Below are positions 53,123-59,323 of a DNA stretch of 59,323 nucleotides, one piece after another (positions within the stretch are counted from its first letter, which is position 1; every line of letters starts with the position of its first letter). A model generated the notes under the pieces. The model saw nothing but the letters and a program-made list of their open reading frames with translations. It searched no databases and was not told the DNA's origin. The stretch covers positions 1 to 59,323 of the forward strand of contig JBGSJO010000100.1 in assembly GCA_041741895.1 (NCBI GenBank), given 5' to 3'. Position numbers and translations under genes: made by a program. Source of the stretch: Allopontixanthobacter sp041741895. Lineage in GTDB: Bacteria; Pseudomonadota; Alphaproteobacteria; Sphingomonadales; Sphingomonadaceae.

Positions 53123-53140
53123 CTGTCGTGAACCTGTAAC
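53123..53140 (+). promoter_or_regulatory. Candidate Pho box upstream of phoB
   Basis: CTGTCGT-GAAC-CTGTAAC has two 7-base direct half-sites with a 4-base spacer, matching the PhoB consensus at 6 of 7 positions in the first half and, for CTGTCAC, 6 of 7 in the second. It lies 47 bases before the phoB start, in the 84-base gap after phoU. This would let PhoB activate its own gene. Confidence 0.7.
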
Positions 53141-53186
53141 AATCCCGGTGCGTGGGTAATTCAGTTACTGGAAGCGAGTCCTTATT

Positions 53187-53876
53187 ATGTCCGCCGCAAA
53201 ATTGATATTGGTTGAAGACGATCCGGCGCTGGCCGAATTACTGGAATTCCGTTTCGCAAACGAAGGTTATGATGTCCGCACAACGGCGGATGGAGACGAA
53301 GCCCTGCTGTTGGCAGCGGAAGATGTGCCCGATTTGATTATCCTCGACTGGATGATCGAAGGCACCAGCGGGATAGAAGTATGCCGCCGTTTACGCCGGG
53401 ACAAAGCCACCGCGCATGTCCCGATCATCATGCTGACCGCGCGCGAGAATGAAGATGACCGGATTCGCGGGCTTGAAACCGGTGCTGACGATTATCTGAC
53501 CAAGCCTTTCAGCCCGCGCGAATTGCTCGCTCGGGTTGCCGCGGTGATGCGGCGTATCCGCCCTGCCCTTGCCGGCGAATCCATTGAAGTGGGCGACATT
53601 CGCCTTGATCCGGTGGCGCATAAGGTTGGCCGCCGCGGGAGAACCTTGCAGCTCGGCCCCACCGAATACCGCTTGCTCAAATTCTTCATGGAAAGCCCTG
53701 GCCGGGTGTTTTCCCGCGGGCAATTGCTCGATGGTGTGTGGGGAACGGGCAGCGATATCGAATTGCGCACCGTCGATGTCCATATCCGCCGTTTACGCAA
53801 GGCGATCGAGATGGACGGCGCGAAAGACCCAATCCGCACCGTTCGATCCGCCGGTTATGCGATGGAAGCGGTCTGA
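53187..53876 (+). CDS. phoB: Phosphate regulon response regulator PhoB
   Basis: Transcription factor activated by PhoR. The 229 residues have a receiver domain with acidic Asp11 and Asp12, the phosphorylated aspartate Asp54 in LIILDWMIEG, and the lysine of LTKPF, then a winged-helix OmpR-type DNA-binding domain (about 130-226) with TVDVHIRRLRKAIE. Its 3' end is 3 bases from the extensin-like gene on the other strand. Confidence 0.96.
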   Translation: MSAAKLILVEDDPALAELLEFRFANEGYDVRTTADGDEALLLAAEDVPDLIILDWMIEGTSGIEVCRRLRRDKATAHVPIIMLTARENEDDRIRGLETGADDYLTKPFSPRELLARVAAVMRRIRPALAGESIEVGDIRLDPVAHKVGRRGRTLQLGPTEYRLLKFFMESPGRVFSRGQLLDGVWGTGSDIELRTVDVHIRRLRKAIEMDGAKDPIRTVRSAGYAMEAV

Positions 53877-53879
53877 GGA

Positions 53880-54614
53880 TTACCGGCAAACCCCGCGATA
53901 GCGCGGCGATTGGTCGAAATGGAAATGGTCGCGGTGCGCCTCGTTATAGGCGGGTGACAGCACCGTCGAATAAAGGTCGCAAGCGCCGTCGCGCACCTGG
54001 CTGAGGAACTGAGCCTCGGGGGTTGCTCGGTCGCCTTCCCAATCGGCCAGCACGGTGGTCCGGCGGCCATCCTCCAGCACGAATCCGCCGATATCGATTG
54101 CGTTGCCTTTGGCATGTTCGCTCCAGCGGCCCTCCGACCGGCCATACAGGCGGCGGCAGCTATAGGCCCCGTAATGTTCGACGTTGGCGATCCGGCTGCC
54201 GAGGATCTCTACGGCAGCGGGCTGCGCCACGTCGCGCAGCCACAAATGCATGGCGGCACCGATTGCGCAAGTTGTCGGCGGCGGGGCGGGCGATAGGGGC
54301 AGGTCTTCCATCACCGTGCGGTCGGTCCTGCGGCAGGCATCCTGGCCGGCCGGTTCCAGCGAAGTGAAAGCCACCCGGCTGCGGGCAAGCACATCGCGGC
54401 AGGTTTGCGGATCATCGCGCAGGGCCAGCAGCTTTCGTTCGGTAGCCCAGCCCGGCGGATCGTTCAAATCGAGCGGAGCCCATGGATCATGCTGCGGGTT
54501 TTCCGCTAGCCACCCGCGCCCGGCAAGGACGAGGGCCATCAGCATCAGGAATAGGATCAGCCGCCGCTCCGCCTTGAACCGGCCAATGTCGCGAGAGATA
54601 CGGGGTGCCTTCAC
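53880..54614 (-). CDS. Extensin-like C-terminal domain protein
   Basis: A 244-residue protein with an N-terminal membrane segment (about residues 18-33: LILFLMLMALVLAG) and an extensin-like domain (PF06904 type) with GSRIANVEHYGAYSCRRLYG, SEHAKGNAIDIGGF and AHRDHFHFD; the His/Asp pattern is like that of D,D-peptidase-type zinc enzymes such as VanY. The substrate is likely a cell-wall peptide, by analogy. The start is read as GTG at 54614, two bases after the dnaE2 stop, so it is coupled to dnaE2. ATG codons further in would cut the membrane anchor. Confidence 0.82.
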   Translation of the reverse strand: MKAPRISRDIGRFKAERRLILFLMLMALVLAGRGWLAENPQHDPWAPLDLNDPPGWATERKLLALRDDPQTCRDVLARSRVAFTSLEPAGQDACRRTDRTVMEDLPLSPAPPPTTCAIGAAMHLWLRDVAQPAAVEILGSRIANVEHYGAYSCRRLYGRSEGRWSEHAKGNAIDIGGFVLEDGRRTTVLADWEGDRATPEAQFLSQVRDGACDLYSTVLSPAYNEAHRDHFHFDQSPRYRGVCR

Positions 54615-54615
54615 T

Positions 54616-57600
54616 CTAATGAAAGTCGCGAGACTTCGGAATGATCCTTGCGTTGCGCGGATGGCCCCGCGTTGGCGGCTGTTCCAGCTGTTCGGACAGC
54701 GCATCGATATGTTCGCGCGCAGCGAATTTGCCCGGTAGCGGATTGTTCACGTGATCGCCGCGCGCGACCGGGGAATTGAGCATATCGTCCGCCAAGTCAT
54801 GCAGGCTCTGCGTCGCATCGGTCAGATGGGCCGCGATCACATGGATCACCTCGTCGTCATATTCCACCCGTCCGCGCACCTCCATCAGCCGCGTGCCCAT
54901 GATGACCCGGCGCTGCTTCTTCATCAGGTCGGGCCAGATGACGAGGTTCACCACCCCCGTTTCATCCTCCAGCGTGATGAAGCACACACCCTTGGCGCTG
55001 CCGGGGCGCTGGCGGATCAGCACCACCCCGGCCACCTGCACCATGGAACGGAACTTGCGGGCCCTCAGATCGCAGGCACGCACGAAGCCGCGTTGCCCCA
55101 GGCTGGCGCGCAGGAAAGCCATCGGATGCGCCTTCAGGGACAGGCGCTGCGTCTGATAATCGGCCACCACTTCTTCCGAAAGCGGCATCTGCGGCAAGGG
55201 CGTGCGGGCGCGTTCCGCCCCTTCGTCCCGCTCCTCGGCATATTTGAACAGCGGCAGGTCAGGCCCGGCCACCAGGCTGCGCGCATCCCACAGCGCCTGT
55301 CGGCGCGGCAATCCCAGCGATCCGAAGCAATCGGCGGAGGCCAGCCGCTCGATATGCGCCGGGGTCAGCCGCGCCCGGTCCCGCAGGCTGGCGACATCAG
55401 CATAGGGGCCGTTCTCCGCCCGCTCCGCCACCAGTTTTGCCGCGACATATCCGGGCAGACCGTCCACCTGCCGCAGTCCGAGCCGCAGGGCGACGTGATT
55501 GTCGAGACGGCCTTTCTCTGGTTGGGGTTCACGCGGAGGCGCGGAGGCGCGGAGAAGTGGCTTTTCGCGCAGAGGCGCGGAGAGTCTGGCCTTTTCATTA
55601 TCCCCAGGGCAGCGGGAGCCTCGCTGTTCCTGCGACCGGATTCCCGCTTCCGCGGGGAAAGAAGATGGGGCCTCCTTCTCCCTCTGCGATCTCTGCGCCT
55701 CTGCGCAAAAATACTCTTCTTCCCTCCGCGCTTCCGCGCCTCCGCGTGAACAAATCTCTTCCAGCGTGCAATCCCAGGCCGAATGATTGACGTCAACCGG
55801 CAGCACCTCAACCCCGTGTTCCGCTGCGTCGCGCACGATCTGGGCTGGGGCATAGAACCCCATCGGCTGCGAATTGAGCAGCGCGCAGCCGAAGGCGGCG
55901 GGGAAATGGCATTTCAGCCAGCTCGACACATAGACCAGATGCGCGAAACTGGCGGCGTGGCTTTCGGGGAAGCCATATTCGCCGAACCCGCGGATCTGGT
56001 TGAAGCAGCGTTGGGAAAAATCGCGGTCGTAACCGCGGCCGACCATCCGCTCGACCATCATGTCCTGCAATTCATCCACCATGCCCCGGCTGCGGAAAGT
56101 AGCCATCGCCTTGCGCAGCCGGTTTGCTTCCAGGCCGGAGAATTTTGCCGCGTCGAGCGCGATCTTCATCGCCTGTTCCTGGAAGATCGGCACTCCCAGC
56201 GTGCGCCCCAGAATGCTGGAAAGCTCGTCTGGCGGGCCATGCGCCGCACCGGGTGCGGGGATTTCCACCCGTTCCTCCCCCCGCCGCCGCTTCAGATAGG
56301 GATGCACCATGTCGCCCTGGATCGGCCCCGGGCGGACAATCGCCACCTGGATCACCAGATCATAAAACTCGCGCGGCCGCAGCCGGGGCAGCATATTCAT
56401 CTGCGCCCGGCTTTCGACCTGGAACACCCCGAGCGAATCGCCCTTTCGCAGCATCGCATAGGTTTCCGGATCCTCACGCGGCACGCTAGACAGATCGAGC
56501 CATCTTTCATGATGTTTTTCAAGTAGATCGAGGCACTTCCTGATACAGGTCAGCATCCCCAACGCCAGCACATCCACCTTCAGGATGCCGAGCGCATCGA
56601 TATCGTCCTTGTCCCATTCGATGAAGGTCCGGTCGGGCATCGCGCCGTTGCCGATCGGCACGGTCTCGGTCAGCGCGCTCTCGGTCAGGATAAATCCGCC
56701 GACATGCTGGGACAAATGACGCGGCATTCCAATCATCTGCTCGGTGATCTTGAGCACCCGCCGCAGGTGCGGATCATTGAGGTTCATGCCTGTTTCCGCC
56801 ACATCCGTCTCGCCGATCTCGCGCCCGTGCCCGCCCCACACCGTCCGGGCGAGCGCGCTGGTGACATCCTCGCTCAGCCCCATCGCCTTGCCCACTTGGC
56901 GGATTGCCATGCGCGGGCGGTAGTGGATCACCGTGGCGCACAGGCCCGCGCGGTGGCGGCCATAACGTGCGTAGATATACTGGATCACTTCCTCGCGCCG
57001 CTCATGCTCGAAATCCACGTCGATATCGGGCGGCTCCTTGCGTTCTTCGGAGATGAACCGGTCGAACAGCAGCGCGTGCTTGACCGGATCGACCGAGGTA
57101 ATCTCGAGGCAGTAACACACGGCAGAATTGGCCGCACTGCCGCGCCCCTGGCACAGGATCGGCGGATCGACCTTGTGCCGCGCAAAATCGACGATATCCT
57201 TGATGGTCAGGAAATAGCGCGCCAGATCCAGCTTCTCGATCAAGGCGAGTTCTCGCTGCAATGTCGCCTCAACACTTTCTGGCAAACCATTGGGATAACG
57301 CCATTTTGCACCATCCCATGTCTGCTGTTCCAGATATTCCTGCGGAGTCTTGCCGCTGGGATAAATCTCCTCCGGATATTCATAGCGCAGTTCATCGAGG
57401 CTGAAATTGCAGGCATCCGCCACCGCGCGCGCGGCGCGGATCGCATGCGGCCAGCGGGCAAACAGCGCCGCCATCTGTTCAGGCGATTTAAGGTAGCGTT
57501 CGCCATTGCCATGCAGGCGGTGCCCGGCGCGGGCAACCGTGGTCTTGTGCCGGATTGCGGTCATCACATCCTGCAGCGGGCGCTTGTCCGGCGCCGCGTA

Positions 57601-58530
57601 ATGCACATCGTTGGTGGCGAGCAGCATCAGCCCGTTCGCCTTGGCCAGCGCATCCAGACGGTCAATGCGGGCAATATCGTCGCCGGTATAGAGATAGCTG
57701 GCAGCAAGATGACGCAGGGTGGGCAATTGCCTCGCGAGATGCGGGACAATGTCCGTGAACGGCGCGTTCAGGGGTTCGCGCGGAGGCGCGGAGGCGCGGA
57801 GGGAGAAGGAATCCTCCTTCGCCTTTCCTGCGAAAGCGGGAATCCCGCTTTCGCCTGCTACGCCGCCACAAGAACAGTGTGGCCCCCGCTTTCGCGAGGG
57901 AGGCGGGGAAAGGGCGATCTCTGCGCCCTCTGCGCCTCTGCGCGAAAAACCACTTCTCCGCGCCCCCGCGCCTCCGCGTGAACCAGAAGCCGGAAACGGC
58001 ACCACATTGCTTTCAATCTCGATCGTGACATCCTGCGACAGATCCCCCGGCGGCAGCAGCACCAGTTGCACATCCCCCTCGCCCTTTCTGGCCGCATGCT
58101 CGGCCAACATGGCGAGCGAGATGTCGCATTCCCCCTTCACCTGCCATTCGCCCTCCAGCGTGGCCATCCGCCCGGCGGAAATCAGCGCACACAGCCGCCC
58201 GTAAGCCGCGCGGTCTTGCGGATAGGCGAGGAAGGCCAACCCCTCGACCGTTTCAATCCGGCATCCGATCACAGGCCGCAATTTCAGCGTCTGCGCCTCC
58301 ACATGCAGCCGCACCACGCCGGCCATGCTGTTGGCGTCGGCAATGCCCAGCGCATCATAGCCAAGGCTGCGCGCCGCCATCACCAGATCGACCGCATCGG
58401 AGGCACCGCGCAGGAAACTGAAACAGCTGACCAGCCCCAGCTCCACAAAGGGCGCACGTGGCGGCGGCGCGATCAGGTCCGGATCAAGTTCGATCCGGCG
58501 TTTGTCGGGGGTAAGCATGGCCTCTGGCAT
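54616..58530 (-). CDS. dnaE2: Error-prone DNA polymerase III alpha (DnaE2/ImuC) with two in-frame insertions
   Basis: Translesion polymerase of the SOS-type mutagenesis cassette. The 1304 residues from ATG 58530 hold an N-terminal PHP domain, the catalytic core with PDIDVDF and a third aspartate in KVDVLALG, the helix-hairpin region (RLGLRQVDGLPGY), and a C-terminal OB-fold (VQVAGVVLIRQRPGSAKG). Homologues are usually about 1080-1150 residues. The excess comes from two foreign-looking stretches, about residues 183-252 (in the PHP domain) and 927-1001 (after DCTLEEIC), each rich in Arg, Gly and Ala and encoded by palindromic elements at 57774-57983 and 55527-55751. The reading frame is intact through both. 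It starts 4 bases after the imuB stop. Confidence 0.95.
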   Translation of the reverse strand: MPEAMLTPDKRRIELDPDLIAPPPRAPFVELGLVSCFSFLRGASDAVDLVMAARSLGYDALGIADANSMAGVVRLHVEAQTLKLRPVIGCRIETVEGLAFLAYPQDRAAYGRLCALISAGRMATLEGEWQVKGECDISLAMLAEHAARKGEGDVQLVLLPPGDLSQDVTIEIESNVVPFPASGSRGGAGARRSGFSRRGAEGAEIALSPPPSRKRGPHCSCGGVAGESGIPAFAGKAKEDSFSLRASAPPREPLNAPFTDIVPHLARQLPTLRHLAASYLYTGDDIARIDRLDALAKANGLMLLATNDVHYAAPDKRPLQDVMTAIRHKTTVARAGHRLHGNGERYLKSPEQMAALFARWPHAIRAARAVADACNFSLDELRYEYPEEIYPSGKTPQEYLEQQTWDGAKWRYPNGLPESVEATLQRELALIEKLDLARYFLTIKDIVDFARHKVDPPILCQGRGSAANSAVCYCLEITSVDPVKHALLFDRFISEERKEPPDIDVDFEHERREEVIQYIYARYGRHRAGLCATVIHYRPRMAIRQVGKAMGLSEDVTSALARTVWGGHGREIGETDVAETGMNLNDPHLRRVLKITEQMIGMPRHLSQHVGGFILTESALTETVPIGNGAMPDRTFIEWDKDDIDALGILKVDVLALGMLTCIRKCLDLLEKHHERWLDLSSVPREDPETYAMLRKGDSLGVFQVESRAQMNMLPRLRPREFYDLVIQVAIVRPGPIQGDMVHPYLKRRRGEERVEIPAPGAAHGPPDELSSILGRTLGVPIFQEQAMKIALDAAKFSGLEANRLRKAMATFRSRGMVDELQDMMVERMVGRGYDRDFSQRCFNQIRGFGEYGFPESHAASFAHLVYVSSWLKCHFPAAFGCALLNSQPMGFYAPAQIVRDAAEHGVEVLPVDVNHSAWDCTLEEICSRGGAEARREEEYFCAEAQRSQREKEAPSSFPAEAGIRSQEQRGSRCPGDNEKARLSAPLREKPLLRASAPPREPQPEKGRLDNHVALRLGLRQVDGLPGYVAAKLVAERAENGPYADVASLRDRARLTPAHIERLASADCFGSLGLPRRQALWDARSLVAGPDLPLFKYAEERDEGAERARTPLPQMPLSEEVVADYQTQRLSLKAHPMAFLRASLGQRGFVRACDLRARKFRSMVQVAGVVLIRQRPGSAKGVCFITLEDETGVVNLVIWPDLMKKQRRVIMGTRLMEVRGRVEYDDEVIHVIAAHLTDATQSLHDLADDMLNSPVARGDHVNNPLPGKFAAREHIDALSEQLEQPPTRGHPRNARIIPKSRDFH
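55527..55751. repeat. 225-bp palindromic element inserted in frame in dnaE2 (element A)
   Basis: It begins GTTCACGCGGAGGCGCGGA and ends with the reverse complement (the last 19 bases match all but one position). The inner arms continue with TTTTCGCGCAGAGGCGC against GCGCCTCTGCGCAAAAA, so each arm is about 60 bases. The middle holds a GATTCCCGCTTCCGCGG stretch. The length is exactly 75 codons. Read on the coding (minus) strand it gives SRGGAEARR at the start and LRASAPPREP at the end. It lies in a variable loop after DCTLEEIC in the polymerase. Confidence 0.85.
57774..57983. repeat. 210-bp palindromic element inserted in frame in dnaE2 (element B)
   Basis: It begins GTTCGCGCGGAGGCGCGGA and ends GCGCCTCCGCGTGAAC, an imperfect inverted repeat. 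Its right arm, read in reverse, is nearly identical to the left arm of element A (GGAGAAGTGGYTTTTCGCGC and on), so the two lie in opposite orientation. The middle contains GCGAAAGCGGGAATCCCGCT, a small palindrome like the AGCGAAAGC intergenic repeats. The length is exactly 70 codons. On the coding strand it encodes SRGGAGARR at one end and LRASAPPREP at the other. It falls in the PHP domain. Confidence 0.85.
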
Positions 58531-58534
58531 GATA

Positions 58535-59323
58535 TTACCCGCACAACCCCTGCAGATACCAGTCGGGCAGGCCGCCTCCCTTGTCATTACCCCGGCCATC
58601 ACCGGTCAGGCCGTGGCGGTAGATCCAGTAGCGGCAGCCTTCGCCATCTTCTATGCGGTAGTAATCGCGCAGGCGGACGGTGGATCGTTCGCGCCACCAT
58701 TCCGGCGCGATGCGTTCCGGCCCCTCCACTCGGACGATTTCATGCACCCTGCCGCGCCAGCGAAAGCTCCGGGGGAAGCCATCGGGCGTAGCATACAACA
58801 CGGAAATATATTCCGCCTTGTCGAGCAATTTCAACGGCCTTGCATGAAAATCTAATTCCCCTTGCGATGCCGGTTCCGGTTCCAGCGGAGGTTGCCACCG
58901 CTGGGCGCGTTCGGGAATGTGGCTGGCATGGGGCACCGGACGCTGGACCGCGCGCGGGCCGAGCCGCACGCTCAGCCGGTCGATACAGGCGGAAAGCGAG
59001 ATGCCGCGCGTTTCCGCAGTGCCTTCGATATCGCCCCCCACAAGGCAGGATTGTTCGAGCGAGAGCGGCTCGACCCAACTGGCGCGCAGGCGGATGGTCT
59101 CGATTCCGAAACCGGCATCGACACCGTCCAGCCTTGCGGCGAACAACCGGCAGATATGCGCCGGATCGCGGGTGACGGCGCTGAGTTCCAGCGGGCGGAT
59201 CACCACTTCGCCGTCCACCCGCCACAGCCCCAGTTCCAACCGGCGGGCACCCTGCGCGCTCCCTTCCAGCACCCGGCCCATGTCGGCGGCAAGATCGCGC
59301 AGCACCTGGTCGAGCAACTCGCG
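58535..59323 (-). CDS. imuB: Y-family polymerase-like protein ImuB, C-terminal part (cut by window edge)
   Basis: The 263 visible residues are the C-terminal half of ImuB, a catalytically degenerate Y-family protein that recruits DnaE2 to the clamp. Seen are the segment that follows the little-finger region (LSLEQSCLVGGDIEGTAETRG), the DFHARPLKLLDKAEYISVLY motif, and a WRGRVHEIVRVEGPERIAPEWW C-terminal block. The frame is open to the right edge, so the start lies outside. It is next to dnaE2 with a gap of 4 bases, which is the usual imuA-imuB-dnaE2 cassette; imuA must lie beyond the window. Confidence 0.9.
   Translation of the reverse strand, partial: RELLDQVLRDLAADMGRVLEGSAQGARRLELGLWRVDGEVVIRPLELSAVTRDPAHICRLFAARLDGVDAGFGIETIRLRASWVEPLSLEQSCLVGGDIEGTAETRGISLSACIDRLSVRLGPRAVQRPVPHASHIPERAQRWQPPLEPEPASQGELDFHARPLKLLDKAEYISVLYATPDGFPRSFRWRGRVHEIVRVEGPERIAPEWWRERSTVRLRDYYRIEDGEGCRYWIYRHGLTGDGRGNDKGGGLPDWYLQGLCG

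Noticed and set aside
56704..57981. A 425-residue open frame opposite to dnaE2
   Set aside because: Antisense shadow; it runs through element B and has no recognisable domain.

Overview
The window is about 59 kb of GC-rich chromosome from an alphaproteobacterium, most likely of the order Sphingomonadales (Erythrobacteraceae-like). This rests on gene content and style: a bacterial Coq4 homologue, gatB/yqeY-dnaG-rpoD order, an imuB-dnaE2 mutagenesis cassette, an EcfG-type stress promoter, an acidic RpoD, and short dispersed palindromic repeats typical of sphingomonads. No species can be named from the sequence alone. No prophage, plasmid, IS element or CRISPR array was seen. Almost every base is in a gene or a short regulatory gap.

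Layout. 0.1-2.3 kb: PilZ-domain protein, lumazine synthase (ribH), enolase. 2.3-4.8 kb: a likely general-stress operon of small membrane or coiled-coil proteins behind an EcfG-type promoter, then a DUF4170 protein. 5.0-10.6 kb (minus): greA, and carA-orf-carB, in which the middle gene seems to carry a frameshift. 10.7-15.8 kb: yqeY-like gene, lipoprotein, dnaG, rpoD. 16.0-20.0 kb: rpiB, glyA, a small membrane protein, nrdR, a TrmJ-like methyltransferase and rpsD with a strong terminator. 20.0-27.7 kb (mostly minus): chorismate mutase, tgt, an ABC-2 exporter, queA, periplasmic cyclophilin, coaD, ispA and xseB, plus a TauE/SafE-type permease on the plus strand. 27.7-34.1 kb: two membrane proteins, purL, coq4, serB, miaA. 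34.1-40.8 kb: branched-chain amino acid genes ilvB-ilvN-ilvC, an I78-type lipoprotein, a YceI protein, and leuA behind a leucine-rich leader peptide. 40.9-46.5 kb: amidohydrolase, nitronate monooxygenase, an unknown protein, a flavodoxin-like protein, recJ and tRNA-Glu. 46.7-53.9 kb: a complete Pho module, phoR-pstSCAB-phoU-phoB, with two matching Pho boxes. 53.9-59.3 kb (minus): imuB (cut by the window edge), dnaE2 and an extensin-like protein.

The most unusual feature is dnaE2. It is interrupted in frame by two related palindromic elements of exactly 225 bp and 210 bp (75 and 70 codons), both in the same codon phase, which add about 145 foreign-looking residues to the polymerase. This resembles the protein-coding palindromic elements described in Rickettsia. 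Simpler palindromic repeats also sit between genes, including inside the ilv cluster. Other points of interest are the leuA attenuator-like leader, the EcfG promoter, the frameshifted gene coupled to carB, and a shift of codon use at the 3' end of purL.
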